Part shown: piece after piece, positions 59,034 through 64,000 of the stretch | Layout of the letters: every line of letters starts with the position of its first letter | How positions within the stretch are numbered: position 1 is the first letter of the stretch | Assembly (NCBI RefSeq): GCF_012933465.1 | Contig: NZ_JABBND010000025.1 | Span: 1-64,000, forward strand | Length of the DNA: 64,000 nt | Direction: 5' to 3' | Origin: Actinomycetospora sp. TBRC 11914 | GTDB lineage: Bacteria > Actinomycetota > Actinomycetes > Mycobacteriales > Pseudonocardiaceae | Position numbers and translations under genes: made by a program | Notes under the pieces: model-generated | What the model saw: only the letters and a program-made list of their open reading frames with translations | Database searches by the model: none | Told to the model about the DNA's origin: nothing

Positions 59034-59600
59034 ATGGACGGCGTCGTGCTCGGGATCGTGGCCGCCGCCGTCGTGGTGGTCCTGCTCGGGGTGGTCCTCC
59101 TCCTCGTCGCCCGGCGTCGGGCGCGCGGGAGCACGGCGGCCCTGCGCAGCCGCTTCGGCGCCGAGTACGACCGCGTCGTGCGCTCCTACGGGCGCCGGAA
59201 CGGGGAGAAGGAGCTGAGGGCCCGGTTGCGCCGCCGGCGTCGGCTCGACCTGCGCGACCTCGTGCCCGACGAGCGCGAGCGCTACTCCCGGGCCTGGGAG
59301 ACCGCGCAGGCGACGTTCGTCGAGAACCCGTCCACCGGTCTGCGCGACGCCGACCTGCTCGTCCAGCAGGTCATGCGGGACCGCGGCTACCCCTCCGAGC
59401 GTTTCGAGGAGCGGGAGAAGCTGGTCTCGGTCGACCACCCCGACCTCGTCGAGCACTTCCGCTCGGCCCACGAGGTCGCCGTCGCCGACGAGCGGGACGA
59501 GCAGCGCCTCGAGGACCGGCGCCAGGCGATGGTCGACCACCGCTACCTGTTCGACGCGTTGCTGCAGGGCGGCGACGCCGAACGGACCCGTCGTCTGTGA
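59034..59600 (+). CDS. Single-pass membrane protein, actinobacterial family
   Basis: A 188-residue protein with an N-terminal membrane helix (VLGIVAAAVVVVLLGVVLLL) and a cytoplasmic helical domain (FGAEYDRVVRSYGRRNGEKE; LRARLRRRRRLDLRDLVPDE; ETAQATFVENPSTGLRDADL; LVQQVMRDRGYPSERFE). This pattern is familiar from actinobacterial hypothetical membrane proteins. Its stop overlaps the kinase start by 4 nt, so the two are translationally coupled and possibly functionally linked. Confidence 0.7.
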   Translation: MDGVVLGIVAAAVVVVLLGVVLLLVARRRARGSTAALRSRFGAEYDRVVRSYGRRNGEKELRARLRRRRRLDLRDLVPDERERYSRAWETAQATFVENPSTGLRDADLLVQQVMRDRGYPSERFEEREKLVSVDHPDLVEHFRSAHEVAVADERDEQRLEDRRQAMVDHRYLFDALLQGGDAERTRRL

Positions 59601-60643
59601 CCCGACCCGAGACCGATCCCGGCTCCGGCGGGTCCCCGCGGGAACCCCTCGTGCTCGGGGACCGCTACGAGCTGGTCGAACCACTCGGCCACGGCGGGAT
59701 GGCCGAGGTCCACCGCGCCCTCGATCGCGCCCTCGACCGCGTCGTCGCGGTCAAGCTGCTCCCCGCCGACCAGCGCCACGACTCGACGCAGTCCCGCCGG
59801 CTGCACGACGAGGCCCGGGCCGCGGCCGGCCTCAGCCACCCCCACGTCGTCCCGGTGCACGACGTCGGGTGGTCCTCGCAGGGGGTGTACGTGGTCATGG
59901 AGCTCCTCGACGGCCGCCCCTGGCGGCAGCGGATCGCGGAGTGCGGACCGCTGCCCGAGCGCGAGTCGGTGGGGGTGGCGGCGGCGGTCGCGTCGGCGCT
60001 CGCCCACGCGCACGCCCGGGGCACCACCCACCGCGACGTGAACCCGGCGAACGTCATGCTGCTCGCCGACGGCACGCCGATCCTGATGGACTTCGGGATC
60101 GCGCAGCTCGCGCACGCCGGGGGACTGACCGAGACCGGCGCGGTCGTCGGCACCCCCACCTACATGTCGCCCGAGCAGGTGCGCGGGGAGGAGCTCGACG
60201 GACGCTCGGACGTGTACTCCCTGGGATGCGCCCTCTACGAGGCGCTGACCGGGACTCCGCCGTTCCGCGGCACCGGCTCGGCGGACGTCGCCTCGGTGCG
60301 GCTGCGCGAGGCGCCGGTCCCGCCCCGGGCGCTGCGGCCGGAGCTCTCGGTCGCGGTGGAGGACCTCGTGATGCGGACGCTGTCCGTGGATCGGTCGGCC
60401 CGCCCGGACGCCGCCACGCTGACCGAGGCACTCCGGGACCTGGGCCCCGCCGTCCCGACCCAGCGCAGCTCCTCGTCGCGGCCCGGCCCGGTCGGCGACG
60501 CCGACGCCCCGTCGGGAGAGCCGCCCGCGGCCGACGCGCCCGCTCCGGGGGCGGGCCGGCTGCACCGCGTCGGGAGCGTCCTGGTGGTCCTCGGCCTGCT
60601 GGCGCTCGTGGTGGTCTGCCTGGTCCTGTTCGTCCCGTGGTGA
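59597..60643 (+). CDS. Membrane serine/threonine protein kinase
   Basis: A 348-residue kinase. ATP lysine in VVAVKLLPADQ (Lys53), catalytic HRD motif (HRDVNPANVML, His145), DFG (Asp165) and APE-like PTYMSPEQVRG. The C-terminus has one transmembrane helix (VGSVLVVLGLLALVVVCLVL) with a short tail and no PASTA domains. The usual HRDLKPxN reads HRDVNPAN, so the catalytic-loop Lys is Asn. GTG start overlaps the preceding stop by 4 nt. Presumed sensor kinase; partners unknown. Confidence 0.83.
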   Translation: MTRPETDPGSGGSPREPLVLGDRYELVEPLGHGGMAEVHRALDRALDRVVAVKLLPADQRHDSTQSRRLHDEARAAAGLSHPHVVPVHDVGWSSQGVYVVMELLDGRPWRQRIAECGPLPERESVGVAAAVASALAHAHARGTTHRDVNPANVMLLADGTPILMDFGIAQLAHAGGLTETGAVVGTPTYMSPEQVRGEELDGRSDVYSLGCALYEALTGTPPFRGTGSADVASVRLREAPVPPRALRPELSVAVEDLVMRTLSVDRSARPDAATLTEALRDLGPAVPTQRSSSSRPGPVGDADAPSGEPPAADAPAPGAGRLHRVGSVLVVLGLLALVVVCLVLFVPW

Positions 60644-60656
60644 GGCGGGCGGCGGG

Positions 60657-61127
60657 TCAGTCCCCGGGGTGGACGACGAGCACCGGGCACTGGGCGCCCA
60701 GCACCACACCGAGGACCACCGAGCCGATCAGCCGGCTCGCCAGCTGACCGCGGCCCCGGTCGCCGATCACGAGCAGCGTCGCGTCCCGGCTGATCCGGCA
60801 GAGCACGTCCGCCGGCGACCCCGTCCGCAGTCCGGCCCGCACCGGCGGCACCTCGTTGCCCTTCCGGCGCTCCTCGGCGACCACCTCGTCGACGAGTTGC
60901 TGGATCGCCTTCGTGACCTCCCCGACCAGGCGGTCCTCGTCGAGCACCCTCGCCACCTGCGGGGCCCACGCGGACTGCGAGTGGTAGACGGTGAGCGCGA
61001 GCACGTGCGTGCCGCGCCGGGCGCCCTCCTCGAGTCCGTGCCGCAGCGCGACCCTGGCGCTGGGGGAGTCGTCCATCCCGACGACGATCCCCCCGGCCGC
61101 GGCCTCGAGCAGGTCATCTTCCGCCAT
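60657..61127 (-). CDS. Universal stress protein
   Basis: A 156-residue UspA protein. ATP-binding features: IVVGMDDSPSARVALRHGLE and GDRGRGQLASRLIGSVVLGV (G-x2-G-x9-G-S-like). The HELP-type conserved core is intact. ATG at 61127. Convergent with the kinase gene and downstream of the M50 protease gene on the same strand, with a 121-bp gap. Confidence 0.88.
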   Translation of the reverse strand: MAEDDLLEAAAGGIVVGMDDSPSARVALRHGLEEGARRGTHVLALTVYHSQSAWAPQVARVLDEDRLVGEVTKAIQQLVDEVVAEERRKGNEVPPVRAGLRTGSPADVLCRISRDATLLVIGDRGRGQLASRLIGSVVLGVVLGAQCPVLVVHPGD

Positions 61128-61248
61128 GAGCTGTCCTGCCCCGCGCGTCGACGATCGAGCCTGGTGGGGCGCGACTGTAGGCGTCTTCGCCGCGATCGGC
61201 GCGCGCGGACGAGACCGGCCGTCAGGGCCCGGCCGATCAGCGTCGCAG

Positions 61249-62433
61249 CTAGGAGCCCGACGCGACGACCGAGGCCGACCTGTCGTCGGCCGGTTCACCG
61301 GGCAGCAGATCCAGGATGAGGCCGAGCAGGCTGATCACCAGGCTGGTGGTGATCGGCCCGACGAGGACGAGCCCGACGAGGATCTCGGCTGGGTTGCCGG
61401 TGAACAGGGCAGTGGCCAGGTCGCCGGCGGCGGACCACCACACCCACACGCCGACGGCGAGGGCGGCGAGGCCGCCGAGCAGGCTCGCAGCGCCGTAGCC
61501 CACGAGCCAGCGTGGCCCGCCGGTGGGCTGGTGGCGAAGGGCCCGACCGAGGGCGGCGCGGGCGCGGGCGGCGAGGTCGGGTTCGTCGAGGTAGTCGGCC
61601 AGGGCCCAGTGGCCGTCGACCTGCAGGATCGGCAGCAGGTTCATCATGATCCCGAGCGCACCGAGGACCGCGACCCGCCAGGCGACGGCGTACACGAGCA
61701 CCGGGGACGTGACGAGAGCGGCAGTGATCGCGAGCACGCTGGTCGTCACGAGATCGACCCCGAGCCCGACGAGGGCCTGGGTGACTCGGGCCCGCCGCGG
61801 CAGGGTCAGGGCCTCGGTGGAGTCGACGTAGAAGGAGATGCCGCCCCAGTAGAACCCGAACCCGGCGCGGCGGGGTCGGCGGCCGTACCCGACCAGAGCG
61901 ACGGCGTGGGCGAGCTCGTGCGCGGCGGAGGCCAGCCAACTGATCGCAAGGCCGAGCAGCGCATCCACCCAGGGGTGTGTGCTGACCGACGGGCCCGCCG
62001 GCCGGCCCTGCAGAAGCGCGACCACTCCACCCAGGACGACGAGGCCGAGCAGCAGCCGCCCGGGCAGGGATGCCCACACCCAGCGCAGGTGCTGGTGGAT
62101 CCAGCGGGCGGGTCGCTCGATACCGGTGAACTCCATCCCCGAGCGGGTCACGGTCACCGCCCGCTTGCGGGCGACCGGAGCGCTCCCGGGTGTGGTGGCG
62201 TCGAGGTCAATCAACAGCCCGGTATCGACGAGCTCGGTGACCAGCTCGCGGGGGCGGGGCTCGCCGAGCCGCTCCGCCAATTGCTCGGCGCTCGGGGTGT
62301 CGGCGAGCAGGTCGGGGAGCTGCTCGGCGCGGGGGTGCTCGAGCAGCGCGCCGTCGCCGGCGTCGCCGGCGAGCACCAGGCCGTGCCGCGACACTCGCCA
62401 GCGGGTCGATCCCGCCCATACCAGCCGACTCAT
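61249..62433 (-). CDS. M50-type membrane metalloprotease linked to the peptide array
   Basis: A 394-residue protein. Residues about 1-85 are soluble and winged-helix-like (SAEQLAERLGEPRPRELVTE). The rest has about six membrane segments with the zinc-protease motif HELAH in SAAHELAHAVALVGYG (His about 172) and NLLPILQVDGHW (N-x-x-P-x4-DG, Asp about 273), the M50/site-2-protease pair. ATG at 62433 is chosen because GGAGG stands 5 nt before it; another ATG at 62466 is possible. It lies directly downstream of four identical-length micropeptide genes and a hairpin. The N-terminal domain could recognise a peptide substrate (inference). Confidence 0.75.
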   Translation of the reverse strand: MSRLVWAGSTRWRVSRHGLVLAGDAGDGALLEHPRAEQLPDLLADTPSAEQLAERLGEPRPRELVTELVDTGLLIDLDATTPGSAPVARKRAVTVTRSGMEFTGIERPARWIHQHLRWVWASLPGRLLLGLVVLGGVVALLQGRPAGPSVSTHPWVDALLGLAISWLASAAHELAHAVALVGYGRRPRRAGFGFYWGGISFYVDSTEALTLPRRARVTQALVGLGVDLVTTSVLAITAALVTSPVLVYAVAWRVAVLGALGIMMNLLPILQVDGHWALADYLDEPDLAARARAALGRALRHQPTGGPRWLVGYGAASLLGGLAALAVGVWVWWSAAGDLATALFTGNPAEILVGLVLVGPITTSLVISLLGLILDLLPGEPADDRSASVVASGS

Positions 62434-62492
62434 CAAGTCCTCCAGGCCACCGACACGGCGAGACATCTCTGCGCGTTCACGAGGTACAGCAG

Positions 62493-62523
62493 GGCGCCGG
62501 AGCGGACGACTCGCTCCGGCGCC
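62493..62523 (-). terminator. Hairpin between peptide array and M50 protease
   Basis: GGCGCCGGAGCG / CGCTCCGGCGCC, 12-bp perfect stem with a 7-nt loop, in the 105-bp gap between the last micropeptide and the protease start. It could act as a partial terminator or mRNA stabiliser giving more peptide than protease transcript. Confidence 0.6.
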
Positions 62524-62538
62524 TCCCGCACCTTCCGG

Positions 62539-62583
62539 TTAGGTCCGCCAGTTGCGCGCGAGCCGGCGAAGACGACGCAGCAC
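62539..62583 (-). CDS. 14-residue cationic micropeptide, copy 4
   Basis: VLRRLRRLARNWRT from a GTG start. GAGGAAGGGGG stands 8 nt upstream. The same DNA permits a 17-residue form starting at an earlier GTG (VIVV...), but the spacing favours the 14-codon form. Six Arg and leucines every three or four residues give an amphipathic, strongly basic helix with one Trp. Stop is TAA. Nearest of the four to the protease. Confidence 0.75.
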   Translation of the reverse strand: MLRRLRRLARNWRT

Positions 62584-62632
62584 GACGATCACCCCCTTCC
62601 TCGTGCCATCAGGACGCAGATGCCGATCCAGC

Positions 62633-62677
62633 TCAGGAGCGCCAGTTGCGGGCCAGTCGGCGAAGACGACGCAGCAT
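62633..62677 (-). CDS. 14-residue cationic micropeptide, copy 3
   Basis: MLRRLRRLARNWRS, ATG start, with a strong GGGAGGAGG 7 nt upstream. Differs from copy 4 mainly at synonymous codons (for example R7 CGA versus CGG, L8 CTG versus CTC) and at the final residue, as expected if selection acts on the peptide. Confidence 0.78.
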   Translation of the reverse strand: MLRRLRRLARNWRS

Positions 62678-62727
62678 GGAGAAACCTCCTCCCGATGTCG
62701 TGGTTGATACGAAGGGGCTTCTCGCGG

Positions 62728-62772
62728 TCAGATCCGCCAGGTCCGGGCGAGACGGCGAAGACGACGCAGCAC
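62728..62772 (-). CDS. 14-residue cationic micropeptide, copy 2
   Basis: VLRRLRRLARTWRI, GTG start with GAGGGGG 8 nt before. It carries Thr in place of the Asn before Trp and a C-terminal Ile, the most divergent copy. Like copy 4 it could be read from an in-frame GTG three codons upstream (VIVV...). Confidence 0.75.
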   Translation of the reverse strand: MLRRLRRLARTWRI

Positions 62773-62816
62773 GACGATCACCCCCTCACTGGATCGCAGG
62801 TCAGGCGATACGATGT

Positions 62817-62861
62817 TCAGCCGCGCCAATTGCGGGCGAGACGACGGAGACGACGCAACAT
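62817..62861 (-). CDS. 14-residue cationic micropeptide, copy 1
   Basis: MLRRLRRLARNWRG, ATG start with GAGAGGGGG 5 nt upstream. First of the array in transcription order. It shows the largest set of synonymous differences (L5 CTC, R6 CGT, N11 AAT), again consistent with conservation of the amino acid sequence. Confidence 0.78.
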   Translation of the reverse strand: MLRRLRRLARNWRG

Positions 62862-63265
62862 CACGACCCCCTCTCACTGATTTCCGGGCGCGGCGAAAAC
62901 CGGGAGCAGCGGTGTCGCTCCTGTCGAGGCAGTTCCTCGGGCTTTTGCAGGCTCGTCGGTGGCACACCGGGGATGGATCTCTCCGGGCTGACCGCTCATC
63001 GGAGATCCCGGTCACGTCGTTACCGGTGAAATCGAGCCCGATGGACTCGATCACCGGCTGGAGTTCGGCAGATTCGCACGGTACGGACCGAATCGGACCA
63101 TTCCGCCGCCAATGACACAGACCGACCTCTGCGAGGAATCAGGAGGCCCCCGCGTCGGAGGGGCCGGCCTCGTGCGCGTTCGTGGGCTGATCGTCGCCAG
63201 GAGTAACGCCGCCGGCGCGCCGTCGATGGACAGCACGACTTCATCAACGGATCTCGGGGGACCCT
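62862..63265. other. 404-bp region upstream of the peptide array
   Basis: Between the first micropeptide and the divergent membrane-protein gene. The array promoter should lie here on the minus strand, but I find no firm -35/-10 pair. A GGCCCC / GGGGCC hairpin-like stretch occurs near 63142-63165. A minus-strand ORF (61 residues) and a longer frame running into copy 2 are open but show no ribosome site. No fifth peptide copy was found. Confidence 0.4.
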
Positions 63266-63727
63266 ATGTCGACGTGGGAGCGCCGCACCTACCAGGCGAC
63301 GGTGGCGCACGACCAGTACGTGCGGAACGCCGACCGGGATCGGTGGCTCGTCGAGCACCCCGGGGTGCCCTTTCCGCCGAGCATGCTCACAACCGCCGAG
63401 CAGCGCGCCGAGACCTACATCCGACGGCTGTACGACTCGACCTGGGAGCAGGTCCGCACCACGCTGATCGTCCAGTGGGTGCTGACTGCGGTGTTCGCGA
63501 GCCTGTTCCTCGCGGCCGGCGTCGTCGGAGTGCTCATCAGCCTCGGCATAGTCGTCGCGATGGCGGTGCACCATCACCGGGGGCGCACCCTCTGGCACGA
63601 GCTGCACGAGCCGGCCCCGGAAGCGTCGCCGAAGCCGCTGTCTCCCGAGGAGGCCGCCCGGATCGTCGCCGACTGGGAGCCGCCCACCGAACGGATCGTC
63701 CTCAGGCCGTCGCGTCACGCGGCGTAG
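63266..63727 (+). CDS. Membrane protein
   Basis: A 153-residue protein. A soluble N-terminal part (MSTWERRTYQATVAHDQYVR; LTTAEQRAETYIRRLYDS) precedes two membrane helices (IVQWVLTAVFASLFLAAGVV and GVLISLGIVVAMAV), with a C-terminal acidic tail. GGGGGACCCT stands before the ATG. Divergent from the peptide array; whether it is connected (for example as immunity or sensing protein) cannot be told from sequence. Confidence 0.65.
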   Translation: MSTWERRTYQATVAHDQYVRNADRDRWLVEHPGVPFPPSMLTTAEQRAETYIRRLYDSTWEQVRTTLIVQWVLTAVFASLFLAAGVVGVLISLGIVVAMAVHHHRGRTLWHELHEPAPEASPKPLSPEEAARIVADWEPPTERIVLRPSRHAA

Positions 63728-63787
63728 AGCTCCGCGTTCCGGGGGCGCTCGAGCAGCTCCCGGGATCCTGGGCAGAAGCCTGACGCG

Positions 63788-64000
63788 TCAGGCGCGCGTC
63801 AGCAGCACGAGCGGGATCTCGCGCTGGGTGCGCTCCTGGTACCCGCGGTAGTTGCGGTACTTGTCCGCGATCAGGGGCCACATCCGTGCGCGCTCCTCCG
63901 GCGACGCGACGGCGGCCCGCCACGTCTCGGTGGGCCCACCCTGGAGGGAGACCTCGACCTCGGGGTTCGCGCGCAGGTTGAGGTACCAGGCCGGGTGGAC
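63788..64000 (-). CDS. Deazaflavin (F420)-dependent nitroreductase-like protein, partial
   Basis: The C-terminal 70 residues of a Ddn-family protein run off the right edge: HPAWYLNLRANPEVEVSLQG, then WRAAVASPEERARMWPLIAD and ALIPLVLLTRA-like end. The HPxWYxNLxANPxxxV motif is diagnostic of the F420H2-dependent nitroreductase/split-barrel family in mycobacteria. Start is outside the window. Confidence 0.85.
   Translation of the reverse strand, partial: VHPAWYLNLRANPEVEVSLQGGPTETWRAAVASPEERARMWPLIADKYRNYRGYQERTQREIPLVLLTRA

Noticed and set aside
62539-62861. CRISPR-like or simple DNA repeat reading of the four units
   Set aside because: Units are about 95 bp apart with codon-position-biased substitutions and individual ribosome sites, and lack direct-repeat/spacer architecture or cas genes.
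61249-62861. Radical-SAM or YcaO/lanthipeptide RiPP cluster
   Set aside because: No modification enzyme is visible next to the peptide array in this window; a RiPP interpretation is therefore only one option.
62728-63054. 108-residue minus-strand frame that ends in micropeptide copy 2
   Set aside because: It reads through copy 1 in the wrong frame, has no ribosome site at its start, and copy 2 carries its own Shine-Dalgarno.
1-64000. tRNA, rRNA or riboswitch
   Set aside because: No cloverleaf T-loop consensus, rRNA core or known riboswitch core was recognised while reading; a covariance-model search would be the decisive check.

Overview
The window is about 73% G+C and densely coded on both strands, with third-position G/C, many GTG starts and GGAGG-type ribosome sites. 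It carries an EmbA/B/C-type arabinosyltransferase (a marker of an arabinogalactan wall), F420-linked enzymes, a 13E12/DUF222 HNH protein, GAF-ANTAR and SHOCT proteins. Together these point to an actinobacterium, most likely Pseudonocardiales (Pseudonocardia or Actinomycetospora type); the genus is an inference. I saw no rRNA, tRNA, CRISPR array, replication origin or complete insertion sequence.

Layout. 0.2-5.1 kb: CorA transporter with a membrane partner, a small protein, a 77-bp tandem repeat, a DUF4188-like protein, and a zinc alcohol dehydrogenase/SDR pair. 5.4-9.3 kb: E1alpha-E1beta-E2 2-oxoacid dehydrogenase operon (branched-chain type) facing a convergent Lrp regulator. 9.4-22.4 kb: mostly housekeeping and hypothetical genes: SHOCT protein, second CorA, a coupled AhpD-like pair, a thiolase-like/MBL pair, a PLP decarboxylase, an orphan FtsK-N-like protein, an LLM oxidoreductase, rifampin ADP-ribosyltransferase (arr), a truncated ester cyclase and a 47-residue Cys/His-rich microprotein. 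22.7-24.0 kb: 13E12 HNH protein. 24.4-33.7 kb: two divergent carbohydrate operons around a DeoR regulator, each with its own FGGY kinase and MFS transporter, and each preceded by the same 13-bp motif. 33.8-41.1 kb: M23 lipoprotein, two-component system, RibD/DHFR-like protein, ECF sigma factor with SnoaL-like tail, and a LysR/NmrA-like divergon. 41.1-47.6 kb: three polytopic envelope glycosyltransferases, including the Emb protein. 47.6-52.0 kb: GNAT, small DNA-binding-like and coiled-coil proteins, GAF-ANTAR regulator with a strong terminator, and a Pro/Ser-rich surface protein with a 15-bp repeat. 52.3-61.1 kb: VOC/MFS/CGNR regulator, a TetR-FAH-MBL-MetE-like catabolic operon, a membrane Ser/Thr kinase and a universal stress protein. 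61.2-62.9 kb: the most unusual locus.

The standout is at 62.5-62.9 kb on the minus strand: four consecutive micro-ORFs, each exactly 14 codons with its own Shine-Dalgarno, encode near-identical cationic amphipathic peptides of consensus (M/V)LRRLRRLAR(N/T)WRx. They differ mainly at synonymous positions, so the peptide rather than the DNA appears to be conserved. They are followed by a 12-bp hairpin and then an M50-type membrane metalloprotease with an extra N-terminal domain. I propose a peptide-array/intramembrane-protease system (antimicrobial, signalling or RiPP-like) that standard gene callers would miss because each ORF is only 45 nt long.

The sugar divergon at 24.4-33.5 kb is the best-integrated metabolic unit: uptake by RbtT/CsbX-like and FucP-like symporters, phosphorylation by two different FGGY kinases, a class II aldolase and a D-2-hydroxyacid dehydrogenase, all presumably under the DeoR protein. 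Its substrate cannot be read from sequence.
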